Position numbers and translations under genes: made by a program. This document shows, one piece after another, positions 15,804 to 23,847 of a DNA stretch of 64,000 bases (within the stretch, counting starts at the first letter, position 1; every line of letters begins with the position of its first letter). Under the pieces are notes generated by a model that was not told the origin of the DNA, ran no database searches, and saw only the letters and a program-made list of their open reading frames with translations. Source of the stretch: DASPRG01 sp963796125. GTDB taxonomy: Bacteria > Nitrospirota > Thermodesulfovibrionia > Thermodesulfovibrionales > SM23-35. The DNA lies in NCBI GenBank assembly GCA_963796125.1, contig CAWCKM010000050.1, positions 1-64,000 on the forward strand, given 5' to 3'.

Positions 15804-17153
15804 TTAATCCGACCGTGGAATAATGAAGTAAAAATTATTGCCGTACGGTGTGGCTTCATAACCCACTATTCCCCCGTGTAACTCAACAGCATTTTTTACA
15901 AACGTCAACCCGTGTCCTGTTCCCGGTCTGGACCTTGTATTAGTGCCACGATAACCTTCGTCGAATATCTTGTTTCTTTCTTCCGGCGGAATATGTCTTC
16001 CGGTGTTGAACACATTGTACTTTATTCCGTCTTTTCCCGGGCCAAAATATTCCCTGATTACCTCATGGCCGTAAGACATATATTTCCTTTTCTCTCCCCA
16101 GTGCATAATGACCTCTTCAGTATACTTAAGTGCATTTGAAAAGAGATTGGCATACACCTGCGCCATCAATCCCACATCGACAACACTTATGATTTCTTCG
16201 TCAGGAATCCCACTCAGGCGGTCATCTATGGTTATACCGGCATTTCCAAACTGCTCCACATAACGCTCAAGCTGGGACTGCACAACATCCTTTTTCATGT
16301 TGCATAACTTTGTGCGGAGCGTAAGCCTGCCCTGGTCAAAGTGACTCCTTCGGAATAGTGTTTCAAGGAATAAGCTCGTGTTCGCATAATGCTTTCCGAT
16401 ATTCTCAAGCTCTTCAGTCAAGCCCTTGTTAACTTCTTTTAATTCCTTCAGGAAATTTTCCATGGTATTATCATCACCCTGCTTATTGCACAGGTCAGAG
16501 AGAAGTGTTTCTATTGCTATGTTTTTCATAATCTTTCCCCTCAACCGTCTCAGATACAGCCTATAGACAATATTGGGGGCAATGACGTTATGCTCAATAT
16601 CGGCAATAAGGGTACGAATGAATTTCAAGTGTTCGACATTTTTCTCAGCAATGAATTTGTCATGCATATTGAAACCGATACGGTTCGCAAATTTTTGCAA
16701 AAAAAGTTCATTATGTAAGGTTCTGTCTTCAACCGGGTATATTTCCAGCAGTCCAAGGACATTATCCTGCGCCTTAAAAGGGAGCTGGTCAAGAAGATAT
16801 TTTTTACCGTAAATAGGGAAAACAAGACTCTTCTTGTCGGTATAATAAGGATATCCATAAGGGGTCACATTTTCTGAAAAAATTAATTTTGATTCATATT
16901 CCTGGTCGTCAGTTGTTGTGACAAGCTGCATCGTATTTGATTTAGGGTTTCTAAGATAGAGATTGGCGTCAAGATTTAAGAAACTTTTGGGTATTGCAAC
17001 ACATAAAGAATAGAAGTCATCAATATCATCAAACTCCTGGGCAAGATCAAAAAAGGTCATGATAGCGTTATACTCTATTTGTCCAAAACCATAACGCTGA
17101 TAGTCGTTCTTCTTAATTTCTATTCTCTCTAAGATGTCTTCGAAAGTATTCAT
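15804..17153 (-). CDS. Cytoplasmic sensor histidine kinase with GAF-like input
   Basis: A 449-residue protein without transmembrane helices. The N-terminal 170 residues look like a GAF-type sensor (MTFFDLAQEFDDIDDFYSLCVAIPKSF, VTPYGYPYYTDKKSLVFPI). A helical region contains an H-box-like ADIEHNVIAPN. The ATPase part has N-box VYANLFSNALKYTEE, and the C-terminus has NVFNTGRHIPPEERNKIFDEGYRG and GTGHGLTFVKNAVELHGGIVG. No receiver domain is next to it. An orphan kinase, co-transcribed with asnS; its partner is unknown. Confidence 0.78.
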   Translation of the reverse strand: MNTFEDILERIEIKKNDYQRYGFGQIEYNAIMTFFDLAQEFDDIDDFYSLCVAIPKSFLNLDANLYLRNPKSNTMQLVTTTDDQEYESKLIFSENVTPYGYPYYTDKKSLVFPIYGKKYLLDQLPFKAQDNVLGLLEIYPVEDRTLHNELFLQKFANRIGFNMHDKFIAEKNVEHLKFIRTLIADIEHNVIAPNIVYRLYLRRLRGKIMKNIAIETLLSDLCNKQGDDNTMENFLKELKEVNKGLTEELENIGKHYANTSLFLETLFRRSHFDQGRLTLRTKLCNMKKDVVQSQLERYVEQFGNAGITIDDRLSGIPDEEIISVVDVGLMAQVYANLFSNALKYTEEVIMHWGEKRKYMSYGHEVIREYFGPGKDGIKYNVFNTGRHIPPEERNKIFDEGYRGTNTRSRPGTGHGLTFVKNAVELHGGIVGYEATPYGNNFYFIIPRSD

Positions 17154-17245
17154 GTCACATGTTTATCTTACAATACTCATCGAATATTCCTTCATGCTCA
17201 TTCTCATTTTATCATATGCCTCACAGACCTTTCCTGATATTCTTA

Positions 17246-17296
17246 TTCACAATTTTTCATAATTTATTCATTGTTTCTTCACAAGTTTCATATACT
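17246..17296 (+). promoter_or_regulatory. Four-box TTCAYAA promoter of htrA
   Basis: Heptamers begin at 17246 (TTCACAA), 17256 (TTCATAA), 17267 (TTCATTG) and 17278 (TTCACAA), steps of 10, 11 and 11 bp, followed by -10 TATACT at 17291-17296 and the ATG at 17329. The layout and much of the sequence match the sites at 5737-5789 and 32188-32240. Confidence 0.75.
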
Positions 17297-17328
17297 CTAA
17301 ATGCAAAAAGAATCTCAAAGGAGGAAAA

Positions 17329-18783
17329 ATGGTTTTGAGAAGGAGACTGTTTCCACTTATTTCATTATCAGTGCTTATTGTCCTGCTTACATGGCTTAGT
17401 CTTGCCCATCAAACAGAAGCATCTGATAGTGGATTGAAGATCTCACAGGAGTCTGTGGACATACTTTCTAAAACGAATCAGGCAATGGCAGAAGTAGTCA
17501 CTGCTGTAAAACCTGCTGTTGTAAACATTGCATCAACAAGAATACTGGAAAAACGGGAAACACCTTCCCCTTTCTTCAACGATCCATTCTTCAGGAGGTT
17601 CTTTGGTGAAGAATTCGGACCTTCTGATAAACCCAGGAAATATAAACAGTCCGGGCTCGGTTCAGGAGTTATTGTAGATGAAAACGGTTATATCCTCACC
17701 AATAACCATGTCATAAAAGATGCTGACGAGATAGTAGTGAAGTTGTCAGATAAAAGGGAATTTAAAGGAAAAGTCATCGGAACAGATGCAAAGACCGACC
17801 TTGCCGTTATAAAGATAGATTCAAATAACCTGCCCGTTCTGAAGCTCGGTGACTCTGATGAATTAAAAGTCGGGGAGACGGTCCTGGCAATCGGTAATCC
17901 CTTTGGATTAAGCCATACGGTAACATCCGGGATAGTCAGTGCAACAGGGAGGGCTCAGGTAGGAATCGCAGATTATGAAGACTTTATACAAACTGATGCT
18001 CCCATTAATCCGGGCAATTCCGGCGGCGCCCTGGTGAATATAAGGGGCGAACTTGTCGGAGTCAATACAGCGATATTCAGCACAACCGGTGGATATCAGG
18101 GAATAGGATTTGCCATACCAAGCAATATGGTAAAAGCAGTGATGGAAAGCCTTATTAAAACCGGAAAAGTCACCAGAGGATGGCTCGGGGTGCACATACA
18201 GCCCCTGACACCAGACCTGGCAAAGCAATTCAATCTCAAAGAAGAAAAAGGTGTTCTTGTGGGAGATGTTGTGGAGAACAGCCCGGCTGAAAAGGCTGGC
18301 CTGCAGAGAGGAGATGTTATGGTCAAATTTGACGGCAAGGACATCAGAGATGCCCTGAGCCTCAGAAATATGGTGGCAAACACATTACCAGATACAGCGG
18401 TTGTGATTAATATTATTCGTGATGCGAAACCAGAGACTGTGAGAGTTATCATTTCTGAAACTCCTGAAGAGACACAAACACTATCTAAATCTTTTGATAA
18501 TCAACTGAAAGGTGTTTATGTGCAGACTCTTACTCCTGAATTGAGTAAAAGCATGGGAATACCAAAACGGATGCAGGGAGTTGTGATAACTGACATCGAA
18601 GAAGGCAGTCCTGCCGAAGGTATTTTAGGAAGAGACGATGTGATAATGGAAATCAACAGGAACAAGATCATAGATACGAAGGGTTATGAGGCGGTTGTTT
18701 CCAAAATCGATCCAAACCAGAATATACTCCTCCTGATATACAGGAAGGGTTCAACCCTCTACATCACTTTGTCGGCTCAGTGA
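17329..18783 (+). CDS. degP: Periplasmic serine protease DegP/HtrA
   Basis: A 484-residue Do-family protease, intact. Signal peptide at residues 1-32 (LFPLISLSVLIVLLTWLSLA). The trypsin-like domain has the triad His127 (TNNHVI), Asp157 (KTDLAVI) and Ser231 (GNSGGA). Two PDZ domains follow: one from about residue 280 (GWLGVHIQPLT, SPAEKAGLQRGDV) and one from about 390 (GVYVQTLTPELSKSM, SPAEGILGRDDVI). It degrades or refolds damaged envelope proteins. ATG is preceded by AAGGAGG. The promoter holds the four-box array shared with two other envelope genes, so it is likely under the same two-component control. Confidence 0.95.
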   Translation: MVLRRRLFPLISLSVLIVLLTWLSLAHQTEASDSGLKISQESVDILSKTNQAMAEVVTAVKPAVVNIASTRILEKRETPSPFFNDPFFRRFFGEEFGPSDKPRKYKQSGLGSGVIVDENGYILTNNHVIKDADEIVVKLSDKREFKGKVIGTDAKTDLAVIKIDSNNLPVLKLGDSDELKVGETVLAIGNPFGLSHTVTSGIVSATGRAQVGIADYEDFIQTDAPINPGNSGGALVNIRGELVGVNTAIFSTTGGYQGIGFAIPSNMVKAVMESLIKTGKVTRGWLGVHIQPLTPDLAKQFNLKEEKGVLVGDVVENSPAEKAGLQRGDVMVKFDGKDIRDALSLRNMVANTLPDTAVVINIIRDAKPETVRVIISETPEETQTLSKSFDNQLKGVYVQTLTPELSKSMGIPKRMQGVVITDIEEGSPAEGILGRDDVIMEINRNKIIDTKGYEAVVSKIDPNQNILLLIYRKGSTLYITLSAQ

Positions 18784-19083
18784 TTATCTGGAATATTTAA
18801 GTCACCCCTCCTGGGCAGGAGCTACTGTCCCCAACAGACCTCCTGCCCTCCCCCTTTGAGACCATTTTATTCGGAAGAACTCTGTTCAATGATTGTTGCT
18901 CTGTTTATGTGACCTTCGTCTTCAAGCGAGTCGTAGACCATCTTCCTTTTTAACCCCTCCCGTCCTCCCCTTAAGTTAAGGGGAGGTAGAAGGTGGGGTT
19001 ATGATTAAAGTGGGCCTGAAAATCTGAACAATTCAGAATCTGCATATAACATGATAAAATATATCTCTTCAGAGGAGGTGCAG
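18784..19083. other. Intergenic region with a perfect palindrome
   Basis: About 300 bases between htrA and a small gene, with no coding frame. It holds C/T-rich stretches and one perfect palindrome at 18964-18986 (CCTCCCCTTAA with its complement and one central base). Nothing else is recognisable. Confidence 0.6.
18964..18986. repeat. REP-like palindrome (CCTCCCC family)
   Basis: Eleven-base perfect arms CCTCCCCTTAA / TTAAGGGGAGG around a single G. It is one of several related G-run/C-run palindromes in intergenic regions of the window. It could act as a terminator stem but has no T-run. Confidence 0.7.
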
Positions 19084-19257
19084 ATGTCATTGTTATGGAA
19101 AGATAAAAACTTTTCGGCTGTCGTCAAGGTGAAAATTTGTTTTTTCCTTGTCTTAGCAATGTTCATTTGTCATGGCTGTAAGGAAGAAATGCCTTTCAGC
19201 CAATTAAAACAGCGTTCAGGCATTATGACAATATTCCGAAAAAAGTTTGGGAGGTAG
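19084..19257 (+). CDS. Small membrane or exported protein, unknown
   Basis: A 57-residue frame starting at ATG 19084 with AGAGGAGGT eight bases upstream, a better start than the in-frame ATG at 19051. One hydrophobic segment (VKICFFLVLAMFICHGC) could be a signal anchor or an atypical lipoprotein signal, followed by a short basic tail ending FRKKFGR. It ends two bases before the msrB start. I recognise no family. Confidence 0.4.
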   Translation: MSLLWKDKNFSAVVKVKICFFLVLAMFICHGCKEEMPFSQLKQRSGIMTIFRKKFGR

Positions 19258-19259
19258 AA

Positions 19260-19682
19260 ATGGAAAAGAAAACAAAAGATCCTCAAAAAACCTATACAAA
19301 GCCTGATGATGAGACCCTGAGAAAGAAACTGACACCGATTCAGTACAAGGTCACACAGAAAGACGGAACAGAACCGCCATTTCAGAATGAATACTGGGAT
19401 AACAAGAGAGAAGGAATATATGTTGATATTGTTTCAGGAGAACCGTTGTTCAGTTCACTCGATAAATATGATTCCGGAACGGGATGGCCGAGCTTCACAA
19501 AACCTCTTGAACCCGGCAATATTGTAGAACGGGAAGACACAAGTCTTTTCTCGAAGCGGACAGAGGTGAGGAGCAAGCACGGTAATTCACATCTCGGCCA
19601 CGTGTTTAATGATGGACCTCCACCAACAGGGCTCAGGTACTGCATGAACTCTGCTGCACTGCAGGTTTATCCCGAAAGATGA
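19260..19682 (+). CDS. msrB: Peptide-methionine (R)-S-oxide reductase MsrB
   Basis: A 140-residue MsrB domain protein: GIYVDIVSGEPLFSSLDKYDSGTGWPSF, TEVRSKHGNSHLGHVFNDGPPPTGLRYCMNSAAL. The catalytic cysteine is in RYCMN and it is the only cysteine in the protein: the zinc CxxC pairs and the usual resolving cysteine are absent, so recycling probably uses an external thiol or thioredoxin directly. It repairs oxidised methionine. No signal peptide. The stop codon overlaps the start of the Mur ligase gene (ATGA). Confidence 0.92.
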   Translation: MEKKTKDPQKTYTKPDDETLRKKLTPIQYKVTQKDGTEPPFQNEYWDNKREGIYVDIVSGEPLFSSLDKYDSGTGWPSFTKPLEPGNIVEREDTSLFSKRTEVRSKHGNSHLGHVFNDGPPPTGLRYCMNSAALQVYPER

Positions 19683-21122
19683 CCTTGAAAAAGAAGGATA
19701 CGGAGAATACCTTAAGTTATTTAAGAAGTCTCAGTAAATATATGCCCGACAAACAATTAAAGATATTCTTTTCAGGTATTGCTGGAAGTGGTATGTCAGC
19801 AATAGCCTGTTTTATGTCTGACAGGGGTCATAAAGTTGTAGGTTCAGACAGGGGTTTTGACAGCAATCCCAGGGCATCCTCTCTGCACCATATTAAAGTC
19901 TAAAGGAATCACTATTGTACCCCAGGATGGAAACGGTATTGACCGCTCATTTGACTTTGTAGTCTTCAGCACTGCTGTTGAACATGACATGCCGGAATTC
20001 ACAAAAGCAACATCTCTAAGAATTCCTATCAAGACGAGGCCGGAATACCTTGCAGAGCTTTCATCGGAATTCAAAACCATTGCTGTTGCCGGCACAAGCG
20101 GAAAATCAACAACGTCAGGTATGCTTGCTTTTTTGATGGACAGACTTGGACTGAAACCAAATTTTATCGGCGGAGGCAGGGTAAAGCAATTCAAGACAGA
20201 AACACATCCTGGGAATTCCCTTGCTGGTGATAGCAGTACTCTCGTCATTGAGGCATGTGAGTCAGACGGTACAATTGTCAGATATAAACCGGAACATTTG
20301 ATACTCTTAAATCTACAGCTTGACCACAATACAATAGATGTGACATCGGAGATGTTCAAAACAATAATGCACAATACAAAGGGAATGATTGTAATCAATG
20401 CTGATGACCAGAGACTTCAAAAAATTACCTCGAAAGGAACAATCACCTTTTCCATAGATTCTCCATCTCAATACAGGGCAACAGATATTTCTTATAATCC
20501 TTTTAGTACTGACTTTTCTGTAGACAATATTCACTTCACTCTCTCTCTTCCGGGAAAATACAACCTCTATAATGCCCTTTCCTGCATAGCCATACTTTCT
20601 GAAATGGGGATTCCACTCAGCAATATCGCAAACATACTCCATGAATTCCAGGGAATAGAAAGACGGTTTGATATCCATCTCAGCAACGGAAAATATCTTG
20701 TGATTGATGACTACGCACACAACCCACATAAAATCTCTTCTCTTATGCAAGCAATGAAAAATATCAGAAAAGGTATCTGCTACATCTTTCAGCCCCATGG
20801 CTATGGGCCAACAAGGATGATGAAGAATGAATACATTGATGCCTTTGCAGAAAATCTCGATGACTCAGACCATCTTATTCTTCTCCCGATCTTCTATGCC
20901 GGAGGAACAGCCAGGAAAGACATATCCAGCCATGACCTCGCTGATGGTATAAGGTACAAAGGGAAGTCTGTGGAAGTTGTCGAGGAAAGAGAGACAGTCT
21001 TAAAAATGCTTCATAAATGGGATACCTATGTAGTCTTTGGAGCAAGGGATGAGACTCTGTCGGATTTTGCCAGGAGAATTGCTGAAAACTTAACTCATTC
21101 ACAAATGACTGCAGGCAAATAA
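19679..21122 (+). CDS. Mur ligase family protein (MurC/Mpl-like, frameshifted)
   Basis: Two frames make one ligase of about 480 residues. The first (19679-19903) has the N-terminal Rossmann motif FSGIAGSGMSAIACFMSDRGHKVVGSD; the second (to 21122) continues GHPLCTILKSKGI and has the ATP loop AVAGTSGKSTTSGM, the substrate region VIEACESDGT and the C-terminal VIDDYAHNPHKI and FQPHGYGPTRMM. The join is near 19872-19880. This is the UDP-MurNAc ligase architecture, either MurC (adds L-Ala) or Mpl (recycles tripeptide). The neighbours (MsrB, flavodoxin) are unlike a mur-division cluster, so a recycling or side role is possible. Confidence 0.75.
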
Positions 21123-21145
21123 CGATGATTAAACGGAGGTCATAG

Positions 21146-21718
21146 ATGAAAGTTATAGCTTTCAATGGAAGCCCGAGGAAAAAAGGCAATACCTATTACT
21201 CAATCCAGACTGTATTCAAGGAGCTAAAAAAAGAAGGCATTAATACTGAACTCATACAGCTTGGAGGGTCAGACATTAAGCCTTGCATGGCATGCTTTAA
21301 ATGTTTTGAAAATAAAAATAGACGCTGCGTGCGGAACGATGAACTAAATGTATTTATTGAAAAAATGATAGAAGCAGACGGAATCATAATCGGTTCACCA
21401 ACATATTTCAGCAATGTCTCTCCCGAGGTAAAATCCCTTATTGACCGGGCTGGTCTTGTTGCCCGTGCTAATGACCATCTGTTCAAGAGAAAGGTCGGAG
21501 CTGCAGTTGTTGCTGTAAGAAGGGCAGGCGCAACTCATGTCTATTCGAGCATAAATTTCTTTTTCGGTATCAGCCACATGATTATTCCAGGGTCAAGTTA
21601 CTGGAACATCGGAATCGGTCTTAATCCGGGGGATGTTCTTAAGGACAAAGAAGGTATAGCCACCTTTAAAGATTTAGGGAGAAACATAGCGTGGCTCCTG
21701 AAGAAGCTCTATGGGTAA
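21146..21718 (+). CDS. Flavodoxin-like FMN reductase
   Basis: A 190-residue NADPH-dependent FMN reductase/flavodoxin-fold protein. MKVIAFNGSPRKKGNTYYSI is the FMN phosphate loop; IKPCMACFKCFENKNRRCV holds three cysteines of the CxxC type seen in iron-sulfur flavoproteins; DGIIIGSPTYFSNVSPEVKSLIDRAG is the isoalloxazine loop. It may be an electron carrier or quinone reductase. ATG follows GGAGG. No operon partner downstream: a strong hairpin and the convergent HU gene follow. Confidence 0.85.
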   Translation: MKVIAFNGSPRKKGNTYYSIQTVFKELKKEGINTELIQLGGSDIKPCMACFKCFENKNRRCVRNDELNVFIEKMIEADGIIIGSPTYFSNVSPEVKSLIDRAGLVARANDHLFKRKVGAAVVAVRRAGATHVYSSINFFFGISHMIIPGSSYWNIGIGLNPGDVLKDKEGIATFKDLGRNIAWLLKKLYG

Positions 21719-21744
21719 TTGCTGAATAAGAGAAGCAATTACTG

Positions 21745-21786
21745 GTCTGGTAGCCAGGGTTCATTGCTGAACCCTGGCTACCAGAC
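21745..21786. repeat. Perfect 18-bp inverted repeat (bidirectional terminator or mobile hairpin)
   Basis: The arms GTCTGGTAGCCAGGGTTC and GAACCCTGGCTACCAGAC are perfectly complementary around a six-base loop ATTGCT. It lies between two convergent genes (flavodoxin end 21718, HU end 21849). The stem suits a bidirectional terminator, but no T-run follows on either strand. Confidence 0.7.
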
Positions 21787-21848
21787 TAAAAGAAAAGGGA
21801 ATGATCAATCACCCCCTTTCTACGAAAACGAGCACTAAAAAATCTTAT

Positions 21849-22121
21849 CTATTTCACCGCATTCTTAAAAGTTTTCCCTGCTGAAAACTTAGGAACCTTT
21901 CTGGCAGGAATCTTTATTGGTTCCCCCGTCTGAGGGTTTCTTCCTGTCCGTGCTTTCCTTTTTGAAACCGAGAAAGTTCCAAAGCCAACAAGAGCAACCT
22001 TGTTTCCTTTCTTGACACTTTTAACAACACTATCAATGAAAGAATCAAGTGCCTTTGCCGCTGCAGCCTTGGAGATACCTGCATCCTTTGCCGCCTTCTC
22101 TAAAAGTTCAGCCTTTGTCAT
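21849..22121 (-). CDS. hup: DNA-binding protein HU
   Basis: A 90-residue HU protein: MTKAELLEKAAKDAGISKAAAAKALDSFIDSVV, VALVGFGTFSVSKRKARTGRNPQTGEPIKIPARKVPKFSAGKTFK. The GRNPQTGE arm tip with proline and the KIPARKVPKF strand mark HU rather than IHF. It forms a dimer that compacts and bends DNA without sequence specificity. AAGGAGG precedes the ATG. It is a second member of the family beside ihfA at 8.0 kb. Confidence 0.93.
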   Translation of the reverse strand: MTKAELLEKAAKDAGISKAAAAKALDSFIDSVVKSVKKGNKVALVGFGTFSVSKRKARTGRNPQTGEPIKIPARKVPKFSAGKTFKNAVK

Positions 22122-22158
22122 GTACTACCTCCTTTTTAATGTATCTTTAATGCTCCAC

Positions 22159-22188
22159 ATTATACTCAATTAAAGTAATAGTTTTAAA
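22159..22188 (-). promoter_or_regulatory. Candidate promoter of HU gene
   Basis: On the minus strand a TATAAT (22164-22159) stands 18 bases after TTTAAA (22188-22183). The -10 is consensus, the -35 weak; the start ATG is at 22121. Confidence 0.45.
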
Positions 22189-22831
22189 GAAGTTCTTTTC
22201 AATATCAAAATAATCAGTTAAGTAATCCTCAAAAACGGCTTATAGGATTTTGAGGAATCGTATTATGATTGTTGTGCAAGTCGCTACCGAAGTGAAGCAT
22301 ATCTCATGCGCTCTCAATGAAGAACTGTCGGTTCTCCAGTGCTTGAGCTTTCCAAAATTCCTTGTCCATAAAACCCTCTTGCATTTCAGATCTGGATTAC
22401 TTGATGAATCGGATTCTCAGCGTAGTATTTTGCTTTCCTTCAAACAGGTGTTTTATGGAGATAGAAGGCTATGTTGGAAAAACAGTCGATCCTCGAACCT
22501 CTGGCCGACTTAGCTCCGAGATAAGCAGAAGAGACTTTCTCACAGGAGCAAATGTTTTTACGTACCCTAATTATTATGCGCGTTTCTTCTGCAAGTCATT
22601 ATTCGTCAGTCTATCTTTTCTCCGGGCTTGCTTCTTGCCTTTCAGAAAATAATCGCTTCAGAAACTCTTTGGACAAAATCAATAATCAAATCTGATACTG
22701 CTTATGAGTTCGAATGTTCCTAACCCTCTATCCATCAATGTGTTTGCATGAACAAGGAGATCATCTTCTTTCCGGCTGGAAGGCAAACTATTTAGGTTTG
22801 ACAACATCATGCTGACACTGGCAAAGCTGGT
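22189..22831. other. Intergenic stretch with no recognisable gene
   Basis: About 640 bases between the HU promoter and the TIR cassette. Short frames of 87-96 codons exist but lack ribosome-binding sites and any family signature. It looks like decayed sequence at the edge of the accessory island. Confidence 0.5.
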
Positions 22832-22860
22832 TTGACAATAATTCCATGATCTGATAGATT
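22832..22860 (+). promoter_or_regulatory. Candidate promoter of the TIR cassette
   Basis: TTGACA at 22832-22837 and TAGATT at 22855-22860 are 17 bases apart, placed 48 bases before the TIR ATG at 22909. Confidence 0.5.
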
Positions 22861-22908
22861 CCTACAAGATAATCGAGTTTGGAGCGACATAGTCTTGGAA
22901 GTACTAAT

Positions 22909-23341
22909 ATGGCTCATATTTTCATTAGTTATACGCGACAAAATGAATCATATGTAGAAGCTCTTGAGAATGCTTTGCGCGCTCAAGGAATTACTATCTG
23001 GCGAGACCAAGAAAGTCTTTACGGCGGACAGCAGTGGCCGAAAAGCAATTGGTGAGGCTATTGCAGCAACTGACTTTTTTCTGCTGTTTTGGTCAAAAAG
23101 CGCTGCCGATTCTCACTTTGTTGAATTCGAATGGAACACAGCCGTGGCTTTGCGAAAGACTATAATACCATGCTTGCTCGATGATACTCCTCTTCCCCCT
23201 TTATTAAGAGGAACTCACAGCATCAATGTGCTGAATCTTCAAGAGGCCATGCCAAGACTTCTATCTTCTCTTCAAGCGCACATACCTGAACTGTCCTCCA
23301 GGCAACACAGTTCTGAAGTCATAACGAACTCAGGAACATAG
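22909..23341 (+). CDS. TIR-domain protein (frameshifted)
   Basis: From ATG 22909 the frame reads MAHIFISYTRQNESYVEALENALRAQGITIWRDQESLYGGQQWP and stops at about 23055; the +1 frame then continues KAIGEAIAATDFFLLFWSKSAADSHFVEFEWNTAVALRKTIIPCLLDD. Dropping one A of the AAAA run near 23041 restores one TIR domain of the TIR_2 type. The catalytic glutamate of TIR NADases fits the SHFVEFEWNTA segment, and the BB-loop fits LYGGQQW. Bacterial TIR domains cleave NAD or make signalling nucleotides, often as defence effectors. The domain is followed by a membrane segment in another frame, probably the same protein. Confidence 0.75.
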
Positions 23342-23445
23342 TTGTCACCGAACCAGAGCAAGTAGTCAGACAGGCTAAAGCCATCTTTAGCCAGGAGGGA
23401 TGGAACATACAGGGGAATGTCTACCAGGCTGCTGGCGATATTAAC

Positions 23446-23844
23446 TTGACAATTCAGGGTGCCCCTGAACAGCCAAAATCTAAGTCTAAGCTTGATCCGT
23501 GGGTTAAGTGGGTCGGTTTAATTGCGACTGTCTTGGTCATTGTCATATCTTTGTTTACGTTATCAGGTAAAGTAAGGGAAACATTCTTTCCCCAGGCACA
23601 GACAACTCCTTTACGGGGTATTGTCCACAATGCAAATCAAGAGCCCTTGTCTGACGTTGTTGTTAATGTTCAGGAACTTCCAGGTGAGTCGGTCACAACC
23701 ACAACCGATGGAGGATTCTATTTTTCGAAAATTCCAGGGAAGCCAGGAGACAGAGTGAGGGTTTATGCATCAAAAAATGGATACCGTCCACACAATGAGT
23801 ACGTAACCTTACCAGGTCCAGTAAACATCATCTTGGAGAAATAA
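23446..23844 (+). CDS. Single-pass membrane protein with regulatory-like domain (likely C-terminal part of the TIR protein)
   Basis: The frame is open from 23317, but its only usable start is TTG 23446. It reads a GNVYQAAGDINLTIQG segment, a transmembrane helix (WVGLIATVLVIVISLFTLSG) and then a carboxypeptidase-regulatory-like beta domain of about 75 residues (LRGIVHNANQEPLSDVVVNVQELPG..TTTDGGFYFSKIPGKPGDRVRVYASKNGY). A shift of one base near 23330 joins it to the TIR frame (TNSGT then VVTEPEQVVRQAKAIF). The result would be a cytoplasmic TIR, one helix and an extracytoplasmic sensor-like domain. This fusion is inference. The stop is three bases before the next gene. Confidence 0.6.
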   Translation: MTIQGAPEQPKSKSKLDPWVKWVGLIATVLVIVISLFTLSGKVRETFFPQAQTTPLRGIVHNANQEPLSDVVVNVQELPGESVTTTTDGGFYFSKIPGKPGDRVRVYASKNGYRPHNEYVTLPGPVNIILEK

Positions 23845-23847
23845 GAA

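Noticed and set aside
22250..22652. Frames of 87-96 codons upstream of the TIR gene
   Set aside because: No start signal, domain or conservation pattern; likely decayed DNA.
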